A program made the translations under genes and the position numbers. This document shows, piece after piece, positions 34,030 to 42,231 of a stretch of 64,000 nucleotides of DNA. The notes beneath the pieces were generated by a model. That model saw nothing but the letters and a program-made list of their open reading frames with translations. It was not told where the DNA came from and made no database searches. Origin of the DNA: Pseudomonas sp. gcc21 (GTDB lineage: Bacteria > Pseudomonadota > Gammaproteobacteria > Pseudomonadales > Pseudomonadaceae); the NCBI RefSeq assembly GCF_012844345.1, contig NZ_CP051625.1, forward strand, positions 3,410,001-3,474,000, written 5' to 3'. Within the stretch, counting starts at the first letter, position 1. Each line of letters begins with the position of its first letter.

Positions 34030-34758
34030 ATGCCCATGCGCCACGACCCTCTACGGTCGTTCCTTTTCCTGCTGGTGTTTCTGATGCCGCTTGCCGGATG
34101 TGACGGTTTTCCGCGTGACCCCGAGAACTCGCTCGAGCGCATCAAGACGGATCGGGTCCTGCGGGTGGGGGCCATATTCAACAGCCCCTGGGTAACCGGC
34201 GGCGACAGTGATCAGCTAAGCGGCGTGGAAGGCGAGTTAGTGCGCGGTTTTGCCGAACAGCTCGACGCGCGTGTGGATACCGTGTGGGGCGGCGATCAGG
34301 AACTGTTCGAAGCGCTCATGCATAACGAACTGGACATCATAGTGGGTGGCTTCAGCGCCACGAACCCTTGGTTGAAGCAGGTGGGTTACACCAATCCGTT
34401 CTACATCAACCGTACGCAGATAGCGGCCCCGCTGGGCCAGCAAGCGGTCAAGGACATTGATGGCCGCTCTGTTGCGCTCAAGCCGCACAGCAGATTGCGG
34501 CAAGTGATCGAACGCAAGGGCGGTGAACCCGATGCACACAGCGATCCTTTCTTCACTGATGGTCTGGTCGCAGCGCCATACTGGGAGATCATCGGGCGCG
34601 GCTATACCCCGACGGACATTGAGCTCCGCAAGGACGAACAGGTTATCGCCGTTGCGCCAGGGGAAAATGCCCTGCTGATGGAGCTGGAGCGATACCTGTT
34701 CCAGCACAACGACAATGCGCACCTGGACGCTGCGCTGTGGCGGGCCGCTGAACAATGA
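34030..34758 (+). CDS. Solute-binding lipoprotein, periplasmic-binding-protein type 2 fold
   Basis: A 242-residue protein with a lipoprotein signal: basic MPMRHDP, a hydrophobic core and lipobox LAGC with cysteine 24. The rest is like amino-acid-type extracellular binding proteins (RVLRVGAIFNSPWV, LDIIVGGFSATNPW, RSVALKPHSRLRQVIERKGG). ATG 34030 follows GGAG; an in-frame upstream start at 34012 would weaken the signal. No ABC permease or ATPase is nearby. Instead it overlaps a CDF-type transporter gene by four bases, so it may be a sensor or metal/solute scavenger rather than an ABC partner. Confidence 0.82.
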   Translation: MPMRHDPLRSFLFLLVFLMPLAGCDGFPRDPENSLERIKTDRVLRVGAIFNSPWVTGGDSDQLSGVEGELVRGFAEQLDARVDTVWGGDQELFEALMHNELDIIVGGFSATNPWLKQVGYTNPFYINRTQIAAPLGQQAVKDIDGRSVALKPHSRLRQVIERKGGEPDAHSDPFFTDGLVAAPYWEIIGRGYTPTDIELRKDEQVIAVAPGENALLMELERYLFQHNDNAHLDAALWRAAEQ

Positions 34759-35738
34759 GGATCCGTCCGAACTATCTTTTGCCGCCCGACAAACAGCGCC
34801 AGCTGAAGAAGGCCAAGGTGCTGGAATGGCTGACGATCCTGTTCATGTCCAGCATTGTGGTGGTGATGTATTTCTCCATGGGCAAGTCCCAGGCGATGAA
34901 GGCTGCGCTGATTGAAGACATCATCAGCCTTATCCCGCCCATCGTCTTTCTGATTGCCGTGCGGGTGCGTAATCGCCGACCGGATGCGGCGCATCCCTAT
35001 GGCTATAGCAAGGCCACGTTGCTGGCCTTTCTCTGCGCTGCCGTCGCCATCCTGATATTGGGGCTCTTTGTACTGTACGAGGCCGCCAGTACGCTCATCA
35101 GTCAACAACACCCCACGCTCGGGCATTTCTATCTGTTCAAACAATGGGAGATCTGGTCCGGTTGGATCATGATCGCCGCGCTTGTTTACAGTTTTATCCC
35201 GCCATTGGTGCTCGGCCATATGAAGCTGCCCCTCGCTGATTCCCTGCATGAAAGCACGCTGTACGCCGATGCCGCGATGAACCGGGCCGACTGGTTGACT
35301 GCCGGGGCGGCGATACTGGGCGTAATAGGGATAGGTTTCGGCATATGGTGGGCCGACGCGGTGGCAGCCGGTGTCATTGGAATCGATGTGATACGGGACG
35401 GGGCAGGTAACACACGGCGTGCAATCTCCGACCTGATGGATCACCGCCCGACTACCGTCGCGACAGGGGAGCCACTGGGACTTGAGCAACGCATCTGCAA
35501 TGCACTGCGCGGGCGTCCGGATATCGATCACATTTCGGTGCGCTTGCGTGAAGAAGGGCACTCGATGTCCGGCGAGTTATTCATCGTCTTCAATGACTAC
35601 GATGAATTACCCCGGCGCATCGAGGAGATTATCGATGCTGCCTTGTCAGTGGACTGGCGCCTGCATGATCTGGTGGTGATGCCCGTCGCGCTGTCACCGA
35701 GAGAAACCGTGCCGCAGGACGGGCAGCAGCCTGAATAG
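34755..35738 (+). CDS. Cation diffusion facilitator-like transporter with altered metal site
   Basis: A 327-residue protein with about six membrane helices and a C-terminal ferredoxin-like cytosolic domain (about 235-315), the CDF architecture. The HPYGYSKA loop after helix 2 matches the CDF HSFGHGKA motif. However, the usual helix-2 DxxxD reads EDIIS (AALIEDIISL) and the helix-5 HxxxD reads about MNRAD, so at most one canonical ligand aspartate is kept. It may carry a different ion or be non-classical. It is coupled to the binding lipoprotein (ATGA) and followed by a DUF421 gene after 12 bases. Confidence 0.85.
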   Translation: MRIRPNYLLPPDKQRQLKKAKVLEWLTILFMSSIVVVMYFSMGKSQAMKAALIEDIISLIPPIVFLIAVRVRNRRPDAAHPYGYSKATLLAFLCAAVAILILGLFVLYEAASTLISQQHPTLGHFYLFKQWEIWSGWIMIAALVYSFIPPLVLGHMKLPLADSLHESTLYADAAMNRADWLTAGAAILGVIGIGFGIWWADAVAAGVIGIDVIRDGAGNTRRAISDLMDHRPTTVATGEPLGLEQRICNALRGRPDIDHISVRLREEGHSMSGELFIVFNDYDELPRRIEEIIDAALSVDWRLHDLVVMPVALSPRETVPQDGQQPE

Positions 35739-35750
35739 TGAGGTGGTCTG

Positions 35751-36272
35751 ATGTTTTTTGAAAGCTGGGGAGGGCTGGGGAGGGTCCTTGTCGTAGGCGC
35801 GCTGGCCTACATCGCGCTGGTGGTTCTGCTGCGTATTTCGGGCAAACGCACACTGTCCAAACTCAACGCCTTCGATCTGGTAGTAACCGTGGCGCTGGGC
35901 TCGACTCTGGCTACGGTACTGCTGTCCAAGGATGTGCCGCTGCTGGAGGGCATTCTTGCCTTCGGTCTGCTGATTTCCGCCCAATACATCATTACTGCCT
36001 TGTCGGTCCGCTCCGCGGCGGTTCGGCGCTTCGTCAAATCCGAGCCGAGATTGCTCTATCACAACGGGCGCATGCTGGACGATGCTTTACGCAAGGAGCG
36101 AGTGACCGAGAATGAAATACTCGCCGTCGCGCGCGCCAGCGGCTATGCGGACCTGGCCAAGGTCGGCGCGGTGATTCTGGAGACCGACGGTAGCTTCGAT
36201 GTCATCGGGCAAGCCGAGGCGCCTGAGAGTCCGACACTCAAGGATGTACAAGGCCCCGGAAAGATCGGATAA
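35751..36272 (+). CDS. DUF421 (YetF-like) membrane protein
   Basis: A 173-residue YetF-type protein. The N-terminal helices include the family motif RISGKRTLSKLNAFDLVVTV, and the cytosolic domain contains LLYHNGRMLDDALRKERVTE and ILAVARASGYADL. Members occur widely in spores and vegetative bacteria with unclear function. It is the third gene of an apparent operon with the binding lipoprotein and CDF-like transporter (12-base gap). Confidence 0.88.
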   Translation: MFFESWGGLGRVLVVGALAYIALVVLLRISGKRTLSKLNAFDLVVTVALGSTLATVLLSKDVPLLEGILAFGLLISAQYIITALSVRSAAVRRFVKSEPRLLYHNGRMLDDALRKERVTENEILAVARASGYADLAKVGAVILETDGSFDVIGQAEAPESPTLKDVQGPGKIG

Positions 36273-36389
36273 CCGCTCAGCGCAGCGTCACGGGTGGGAT
36301 GGAATTTTCATCGCCGACCAGGCTCTTAGATAGACAATGACAGCCTTCAGCCGACAGCGCTGCGGGCATTGCATGAGTCAGGAGTGCAG

Positions 36390-37820
36390 ATGTTGACGCC
36401 CGATACGCTTCAAAGAGTTACCCCTTCGAGCCGTACCGAAACGGCCGATAGCGGCCGTGCAAGGCGTGTCTACCAGGCCTTGCTGGAGGAGCCCTCGTCT
36501 GCGAACAGCCTGAGCGAGTCGCGGGACTTTCTCGAAGAGCAGTTGCAGGCGGCCTCACGTCTGCCCTGTGAACTGCCATCGCAGCCTGAAGCAATGGTCG
36601 AGTGGATGGAGCGACAGGTACTGGCCACCGGCGATCGGTACGCGGCCTATCTTGAGAGCCGTAAAGCGGGGCAACCGAGGCGCTATTTCAGCTGTAAAGC
36701 CCACGCGCTCGCGTTTTTGCAGCGGGTCGCGCCGACCAAGCTGGTCGATGGTGCCTGGCTGTATGGCGTACTGGACAAGTGGAACGATAGCCGCTTCTAC
36801 GGCCTTATCCGCACCTATCTGGAAGAGCTCGGCGACGGTGTTCCGGCACAGAATCACGTAGTGCTCTATCAGCGGTTACTGGCCGAACAGGGCTGCGAGA
36901 CCCTGCCGGAATTCAGTGATGGGCATTACCTGCAAGGCGCGATGCAGCTTGCCCTGGGCTATCACGCAGACGCGTTCCTGCCCGAACTGATCGGCTACAA
37001 CCTGGGTTATGAACAGCTGCCTCTGCATCTGCTGATCACAGCCTTCGAGCTGAACGAGCTGGACATCGACCCCTATTACTTCACCCTGCACGTGACTATT
37101 GATAACGCCGCGACAGGGCATGCGCGCAAGGCTGTGCAGGCGGTACTCGATAGCATGCCCGCAGTGGGTGACAGCAAGGCTTTTCTCAAACGAGTGGCTA
37201 ACGGTTACCGCCTGAACGATCTGGGGCTCGGCACCGTTGACGTGATCGAAGCCTTCGACCTCGAATCCGAGCTGATCGACATGTTCGAGCGAAAGCGCGT
37301 TTTCGGCCAGCAAATGCACTCGGACTTTTGCCGGATTGGCGGACGCACCGTGAATGAATGGTTATCGCGCCCCGGAGATATCCCCGACTTTCTCGCGGCG
37401 CTGGAGCAGCGTGGCTGGATCAAACGTCACGAAGACCCTGCCAACAGCCGGTTCTGGCAGCTGGTCGATGGCCCGGATGCGCAGATGTTCGGTGTGTTCA
37501 GTCATTTCGAAAAACAGCTGTTACGCGACTGGATTGCCGGCGACTGGTTTGGCGATGCCGGCTCGTCTGCCGCTGCAGGAGGCCGGAGCAAGGCATTCCG
37601 GCCGCGCGCGCGGCGGCGTGCTGTGAGCGAGGAGCTGCCCTCTGTCCAGGGACAGAAGGCCGGCGATGTCGATCAGGAGCTGGTCGAACTGCAACGTACT
37701 TTGCGCGACCTGCCGACCGAAGCGCGAATGCAGCGCCTGATCGAGCTGATGGCGCCTGCTTCGCACTCTACTGCAGCGGGGCTGCTGGCTACCCGGCTTT
37801 TCACTACCGCCCTGGGCTGA
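36390..37820 (+). CDS. Iron-containing redox enzyme family (heme-oxygenase-like diiron oxidase) protein
   Basis: A 476-residue protein whose centre (about 140-260) resembles the HDO / Haem_oxygenase_2 superfamily. Candidate iron ligands by motif are E145/E146 (TYLEELGDG), H156 (QNHVVLY), E199 and E208 (LPELIGYNLGYEQLP), and H234, D238 and H244 (TLHVTIDNAATGHA). Characterised HDO enzymes use diiron-O2 chemistry for N-oxygenation, C-C cleavage or decarboxylation. The C-terminal third (about 310-476) looks like a separate helical domain with a basic linker (FRPRARRR). ATG 36390 follows AGGAG. A methyltransferase gene follows after 21 bases. Substrate unknown. Confidence 0.75.
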   Translation: MLTPDTLQRVTPSSRTETADSGRARRVYQALLEEPSSANSLSESRDFLEEQLQAASRLPCELPSQPEAMVEWMERQVLATGDRYAAYLESRKAGQPRRYFSCKAHALAFLQRVAPTKLVDGAWLYGVLDKWNDSRFYGLIRTYLEELGDGVPAQNHVVLYQRLLAEQGCETLPEFSDGHYLQGAMQLALGYHADAFLPELIGYNLGYEQLPLHLLITAFELNELDIDPYYFTLHVTIDNAATGHARKAVQAVLDSMPAVGDSKAFLKRVANGYRLNDLGLGTVDVIEAFDLESELIDMFERKRVFGQQMHSDFCRIGGRTVNEWLSRPGDIPDFLAALEQRGWIKRHEDPANSRFWQLVDGPDAQMFGVFSHFEKQLLRDWIAGDWFGDAGSSAAAGGRSKAFRPRARRRAVSEELPSVQGQKAGDVDQELVELQRTLRDLPTEARMQRLIELMAPASHSTAAGLLATRLFTTALG

Positions 37821-37841
37821 TCCATTATCAAGGATTCACTA

Positions 37842-38831
37842 ATGACCATGAAACTGTCGCCTGCGCCATCGATTGATTGCGACTCGTCTGCAGAGGCGCC
37901 GGATACTGCGCAGGGCATGCTGGCGCTCGGACGCTATCTGCAATCGGTGGATTACCGCTTCGTCGCCGTCACGCCCGAGACTCATCAGCATTATCTGAAG
38001 CGGATGACAGACCGTCCGGTCCGTGATCTCAGAGATATTTTTGGCTGGAGCCGGTCGTTCAGAGAGGATCAGGTCAGTGCTGACGAGTTTGAACTGATGG
38101 ACCAGGCGGGGGTTCTGGGCCACAAAGGCGAGGCATGGCGAAGCAGGGTGCGCTGGTCCAGTCTGGGCAACTGGTTGTGCGCGCATTCGGCCTACCCAAC
38201 TGATTCGGCGGATGCGGTATTTTTCGGTCCGGACACCTACCGCTTCGCGCGGCTTATCCAGGCGTACCTGGCAGACAATGCCGGCTCGGTGCGCCGCGCA
38301 GTCGATATTGGCTGCGGCTCGGGCGCCGGCGCGATGCTGGTGGCCGGGTCGTGCCCGGATGCGGATGTGCTGGCGGTCGATATCAACCCGCAGGCGTTGC
38401 GTATGGCAGCCATCAACACTGAGCTGGCGGGGCTGGACAACGTCCGCACGGCGCAGAGCAATCTGCTGGATGATGTCGAGGGAAGCTTCGATCTGATTGT
38501 CGCCAACCCGCCTTACATGATGGACTCGCAGGAGCGGGCCTACCGGCATGGCGGCGGTACGCTGGGTGCGGGGCTGTCTGAGCGAATTGTCAGCGCAGCG
38601 CTGGAGCGACTGGCCCCCGGCGGCAGTCTGGTGCTCTATACCGGCGTTGCGATCGTGGCAGGGCGCGACGTTTTTCGCGAAGGTCTGCACCAACGTCTGG
38701 CGGCTCAGCCATGCAGCTGGCGCTACCAGGAGATCGACCCCGATGTGTTCGGCGAGGAATTGCTGAAACCGGCCTATGCGGAGGTCGAGCGCATTGCAGC
38801 GGTAGGGCTGGTGCTGACCCTGGATCGCTAA
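37842..38831 (+). CDS. SAM-dependent methyltransferase with NPPY motif
   Basis: A 329-residue class I methyltransferase. An N-terminal helical domain (1-145) precedes the Rossmann domain: motif I VDIGCGSGAGAM (about 154-165), acidic loop AVDINPQAL, and NPPY at about 222-225 followed by HGGGTLGAGLSERIV. NPPY and this downstream pattern are typical of PrmC/RlmF/RlmG-type enzymes acting on planar nitrogens, such as glutamine side chains or nucleobases. It is probably cotranscribed with the HDO-like oxidase, so a small-molecule or peptide substrate shared with that enzyme is also possible. Confidence 0.85.
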   Translation: MTMKLSPAPSIDCDSSAEAPDTAQGMLALGRYLQSVDYRFVAVTPETHQHYLKRMTDRPVRDLRDIFGWSRSFREDQVSADEFELMDQAGVLGHKGEAWRSRVRWSSLGNWLCAHSAYPTDSADAVFFGPDTYRFARLIQAYLADNAGSVRRAVDIGCGSGAGAMLVAGSCPDADVLAVDINPQALRMAAINTELAGLDNVRTAQSNLLDDVEGSFDLIVANPPYMMDSQERAYRHGGGTLGAGLSERIVSAALERLAPGGSLVLYTGVAIVAGRDVFREGLHQRLAAQPCSWRYQEIDPDVFGEELLKPAYAEVERIAAVGLVLTLDR

Positions 38832-38884
38832 GCCCCACCCACACCAGCAGGTGCAACTTTATCCGGACGTGCGAGTCACGAGTT

Positions 38885-39166
38885 TAGGGTCTGTTGACGT
38901 TCTGACGCGGCCGCGACGGAGACCTGTTTGGCGCAGCACAAGGCGCGAGGAACGTAATTTGGTTGTTCCAAATGAGCGACGAGTAACGCAGTGCTGCGCC
39001 GAACGGGCCCCGGCCCTTGGGGTTGCGTGGCAAATTACGCCATGCGGCGTTGCGCGACTCGGCAAGGGAGCAATCATTACCTGCGTCCCGCGCCTTGGGA
39101 CCGCCGCTCGGTCTGGCGTAATTTGCCCCAGCAACGCGGCTCGCGACTAAACGTCAACAGACCCTA
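38885..39166. mobile_element. 282-bp MITE-like element with 17-bp perfect terminal inverted repeats
   Basis: The left end TAGGGTCTGTTGACGTT (38885-38901) is the exact complement of the right end (39150-39166). The outer TA on each side fits a TA target duplication. Inside are further inverted repeats: GGCGCAGCAC/GTGCTGCGCC (38930-38939 and 38991-39000) and GGCAAATTACGCC/GGCGTAATTTGCC (39029-39041 and 39115-39127). No credible coding region is present. It sits between the methyltransferase and a broken dehydrogenase gene. The same terminal sequence recurs at 6611-6656. Confidence 0.85.
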
Positions 39167-39234
39167 GGGCCTTTCCTGCGGCGTAACCGTCGGAGTGCAG
39201 GCTGAAATGTCTTCTCTGGAAGGGTTTCGACAGC

Positions 39235-39503
39235 ATGACGGAGAGCCAGGCACCTGACCGCAAGCCCCTTGTCGTGATTACCGGTGGTTCCGCCTGGGCG
39301 AGCTGATTCACGGTGCAGAAAAATGGCAAACCCTGACCCTGCCCAAGCCAGTGGCCAAAATAGGCGCGTGGGCCCAGGCGCAGGCAGAACCGCTGGTGCC
39401 GGACGATTTTGACAAGGGCGAAAAGCCTTTTATCCGTCCGTTCATGATCGACATGTCATCAGACTATTATCAGCTGGATACCCGCTTGCCCGCCGACTGC
39501 TGA
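39235..39503 (+). pseudogene. Remnant of an NAD(P)-dependent dehydrogenase/epimerase (SDR) gene
   Basis: From ATG 39235 the frame reads MTESQAPDRKPLVVITGGSA and stops at 39304. This is the N-terminal strand of a Rossmann fold cut off at the glycine motif. In another frame, from about 39290 to the stop at 39501, the sequence reads GELIHGAEKWQTLTLPKPVA and ends YYQLDTRLPADC, resembling the C-terminal end of extended SDR proteins. The middle (about 200 or more codons) is missing, so an internal deletion has joined the two ends out of frame. The MITE ends 68 bases upstream. Confidence 0.7.
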
Positions 39504-39538
39504 TCTAGCGCCCCGTCTTTTTACTGGAGAACCGTTCA

Positions 39539-39910
39539 ATGGAAGTGCTCAGACCCGTTGCTGACTTCACTGCGATTGCTGTAGGAGGGATCGGGATTGC
39601 GATCATCGCAGGCGCCGCCTTTTATTCGGTGATCATCGCCATGGTGCATATGGTCTATCACCGACATGAAACCGAGACCATTTTCCGCGAGGTACGGCTG
39701 CGGCTCGGTCGGGGGATATTGTTGGGGCTCGAGTTTCTGATCGCTGCGGACATCATGTTGACTGTCGCAGTGGACCTGTCATTCGAGAATGTCGGGGTCT
39801 TGATTGTCATCGTGCTGGTGCGCGCGTTCCTGAGTTTCACGCTCGAAGTCGAGTTGACCGGCAAGTGGCCCTGGCAGATGAACCCCAAGGAAGAGACGGA
39901 ATCGTCCTGA
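39539..39910 (+). CDS. DUF1622 membrane protein
   Basis: A 123-residue protein with three hydrophobic segments (about 13-35, 58-75 and 82-100) and the DUF1622 pattern ETIFREVRLRLGRGILLGLE followed by AADIMLTVAVD. The short cytosolic C-terminus ends EETESS. Function unknown; members are small inner-membrane proteins. The ATG follows GGAG at a good distance. Confidence 0.82.
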   Translation: MEVLRPVADFTAIAVGGIGIAIIAGAAFYSVIIAMVHMVYHRHETETIFREVRLRLGRGILLGLEFLIAADIMLTVAVDLSFENVGVLIVIVLVRAFLSFTLEVELTGKWPWQMNPKEETESS

Positions 39911-40073
39911 TCGATGTGAAACTGTACTGGCTTACGCAAGCAAGCCGCCGGTCCGCGTTGCTCCTGTGGGCCGGGTACGGTGTAATACCCGCCTGAGCGT
40001 CTGTTGACCCCGCCCCGTTACTGTCATCCTGGAGCAGACGGGTCGCAGACCAGAATCGATCCGAGGAGCCTCG

Positions 40074-40484
40074 ATGAACAAAGAATGGCTGGCAGGGTTA
40101 TTCCTGTTGCTGCCGGGCCTCGCCCTGGCGGAAGAGCTTTGCAAGGACGCCGAAGACACTGCGGCCTTGAACACCTGCATCCACGCCGAGGTTGAAAAGG
40201 CCGAGGGCGTGCTCAGCCGCTATCTGGAGGCGAGCCGTACGCTGCACGCCGAGCGCGCCGATGCGGTGGTTACCATGGAAGTTGCCCAGGGAGCCTGGGT
40301 ACGGTATCGCGACAGCCACTGTCTGGCGGTCTATGATTTGTGGCACGAGGGCACGGTGCGTGGCGCCATGCTTGGTACCTGCCTGCTCGACCATACCCGG
40401 CGACGCACGCATGACATATGGGAAGTCTATCTCGCCAGTTCGGATGATGAGCCGGTGTTGCCGGAACCCTCGCTGGACAGGTAG
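40074..40484 (+). CDS. LprI-like periplasmic protein (DUF1311 family)
   Basis: A 136-residue secreted protein: signal peptide MNKEWLAGLFLLLPGLALA, then a mature domain with cysteines at about 23, 35, 82 and 101 that could form two disulfides. The AQGAWVRYRDSHC motif is the core of the LprI/DUF1311 family, whose mycobacterial member inhibits lysozyme. Whether this one inhibits lysozyme is unknown. It is 12 bases upstream of a DUF2784 gene. Confidence 0.82.
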   Translation: MNKEWLAGLFLLLPGLALAEELCKDAEDTAALNTCIHAEVEKAEGVLSRYLEASRTLHAERADAVVTMEVAQGAWVRYRDSHCLAVYDLWHEGTVRGAMLGTCLLDHTRRRTHDIWEVYLASSDDEPVLPEPSLDR

Positions 40485-40496
40485 CCGGGAGCCACG

Positions 40497-40901
40497 ATGG
40501 ACGGCTGGAACCTCTATCAGACCCTGGCTGACATCGTACTGATTACCCATGTCATGCTGGTCGCCTTCGTCGTCCTGGGTCTGGTCATTATCATCCTGGG
40601 CAACCTGCTCCACTGGGCATGGGTCAACAATCTCTGGTTTCGGCTGGCTCATGTGGGCACGATTGTGGTGGTTGTTGCCGAGGCTTGGCTGGGCGTCGTC
40701 TGCCCGGTGACCACACTGGAAACCTGGTTGCGCCAACAGGCTGGCGCTGAGGGCTATCAGGGCGGATTTATCGAACATTGGCTGCAAAGCGTTCTGTATT
40801 ACAACGCACCAGAGTGGGTGTTCGTGACTCTGTATACGTTGTTCGGGCTAATGGTAATAGCGACGTTCTGGTGGTTTCCGCCACGCTTCAAGCGGCGCTG
40901 A
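40497..40901 (+). CDS. DUF2784 membrane protein
   Basis: A 134-residue protein with four hydrophobic segments. The N-terminal LADIVLITHVMLVAFVVLGL, the middle WFRLAHVGTIVVVVAEAWLG and VCPVTTLETWLR are the DUF2784 signature; the conserved histidines in helices 1 and 2 could bind heme or metal, but no function is established. Followed by a bidirectional terminator. Confidence 0.88.
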   Translation: MDGWNLYQTLADIVLITHVMLVAFVVLGLVIIILGNLLHWAWVNNLWFRLAHVGTIVVVVAEAWLGVVCPVTTLETWLRQQAGAEGYQGGFIEHWLQSVLYYNAPEWVFVTLYTLFGLMVIATFWWFPPRFKRR

Positions 40902-40918
40902 GGTGACAGACGGCGTGG

Positions 40919-40943
40919 ATGCGCCAGCGTTGCACTGGCGCAT
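40919..40943. terminator. Bidirectional terminator between the DUF2784 and thiolase genes
   Basis: ATGCGCCAG (40919-40927) and CTGGCGCAT (40935-40943) form a perfect 9-bp stem with a 7-nt loop between convergent genes, followed on the plus strand by ACTCTTTACTT. Confidence 0.7.
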
Positions 40944-40963
40944 ACTCTTTACTTCTATCTGTT

Positions 40964-42145
40964 TCAGTCCCGTTCCAGTGCGAGTGCAACGCCCTGACCG
41001 CCACCGATACAGAGTGTCGCGAGGCCTTTTTTTGCGTCCCGGTTGAGCATTTCGTGTAGCAGTGTCACCAGTACCCGGCAGCCAGATGCACCGATGGGGT
41101 GACCCAGCGCGATAGCACCGCCGTTGACGTTTACCTTGTCCATGTCCCATTTCAGTTCACGGCTGACCGCCAGCGCCTGGGCTGCGAAGGCTTCGTTGGC
41201 TTCGATCAGGTCAAGATCCTCGATCGTCCAGCCGGCCTTGCTCAGGCAGCGCTGCGTAGCCGAGACCGGCGCAATGCCCATGATAGCCGGATCGACACCA
41301 GCATTGGCGTACGCGGCTATCTTCGCCAGTACAGGCAGCCCCAGCGCTTCGGCCTTGGCCGCGCTCATCATCAGTACTGCGGCAGCGCCATCGTTCAAAC
41401 CGGATGCATTGCCCGCGGTAACCGAGCCGTCGGGCTTGAAGGCAGGGCGCAATGAACCCAGTGACTCAGTGGTGGTGCCGGGGCGCGGTTGCTCGTCCTT
41501 GATGATCTGCAGGGGCTCGTCCTTACGCTGCGGTACGCTGACGGGGGTAATTTCCTTGTCGAAACGACCGGACTCTTGAGCGGCGACCGCTTTTTGCTGG
41601 GAGGCTGCAGCGAAGGCGTCCTGATCCTCTCGGCTGATCTGATATTTATCGACCAGGTTCTCGGCAGTAATGCCCATGTGATAGTTGTTGAAGGCATCCC
41701 ACAGGCCGTCGTTGATCATGGTGTCGATCAGCTTGCCATGGCCCATGCGTTGGCCGGTACGGGAGTTGGGCAGCACGTGGGGAGACAGGCTCATGGATTC
41801 CTGGCCACCGGCAATGATCACCTCAGCGTCACCGCAACGAATGGCCTGCGCGCCCAGATGCAGCGCCTTGAGCCCTGATCCGCATACTTTGTTCAGATTC
41901 ATTGCCGGGACGGCATGGGGCAGGCCAGCGAGAATGGCCGCCTGTCTGGAGGGGTTCTGGCCGCAGCCAGCCGTCAGTACCTGACCGAGGATTACTTCGT
42001 CCACGCTTGCCGGGTCTATTCCGGACTGTTGCAGTAGCGTCCGAATGACGGTAGCACCCAGTTCGTGGGCCGGAACATTGGCAAATTGGCCACCAAAGCT
42101 ACCGATGGCGGTACGGGTGGCGGCAACAATTACAACGTCTTGCAT
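40964..42145 (-). CDS. Acetyl-CoA C-acetyltransferase (thiolase)
   Basis: A 393-residue biosynthetic-type thiolase. The nucleophilic cysteine is C88 ([13 protein letters not shown]), the catalytic histidine is in [14 protein letters not shown] and the second cysteine in LCIGGGQG. It condenses or cleaves acetoacetyl-CoA; it could serve acetate, butanoate or PHB metabolism (atoB/phaA type). The start at 42145 ([15 protein letters not shown]) is chosen over an upstream in-frame start. It lies 86 bases downstream of acetyl-CoA synthetase on the same strand, suggesting linked control. Confidence 0.93.
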   Translation of the reverse strand: MQDVVIVAATRTAIGSFGGQFANVPAHELGATVIRTLLQQSGIDPASVDEVILGQVLTAGCGQNPSRQAAILAGLPHAVPAMNLNKVCGSGLKALHLGAQAIRCGDAEVIIAGGQESMSLSPHVLPNSRTGQRMGHGKLIDTMINDGLWDAFNNYHMGITAENLVDKYQISREDQDAFAAASQQKAVAAQESGRFDKEITPVSVPQRKDEPLQIIKDEQPRPGTTTESLGSLRPAFKPDGSVTAGNASGLNDGAAAVLMMSAAKAEALGLPVLAKIAAYANAGVDPAIMGIAPVSATQRCLSKAGWTIEDLDLIEANEAFAAQALAVSRELKWDMDKVNVNGGAIALGHPIGASGCRVLVTLLHEMLNRDAKKGLATLCIGGGQGVALALERD

Positions 42146-42231
42146 GAACGACTCCTCTGGTCCCGTTCTGAAAAGGACCAGAGTAGCGTTCGCAGTCACT
42201 CAAGGCAACTGCCGGTCACCGCTAAAATGTA

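Noticed and set aside
38851..39150. Two overlapping open frames inside the MITE (99 aa plus strand, 91 aa minus strand)
   Set aside because: They arise from the inverted-repeat structure, are basic and low complexity, and lack start signals or transposase motifs.
39972..40008. GTCTGTTGAC at 39999-40008 as a third copy of the MITE end, and the nearby CGGGTA/TACCCG hairpin
   Set aside because: Only ten bases match, without the GGG or the following GTT and without an inverted partner; the hairpin stem is six bases without a T-run.
30939..41000. Accessory zone as a prophage or defence island
   Set aside because: No integrase, phage structural genes, nucleases, toxin-antitoxin pair or CRISPR repeats are present; most genes look like native pseudomonad proteins.
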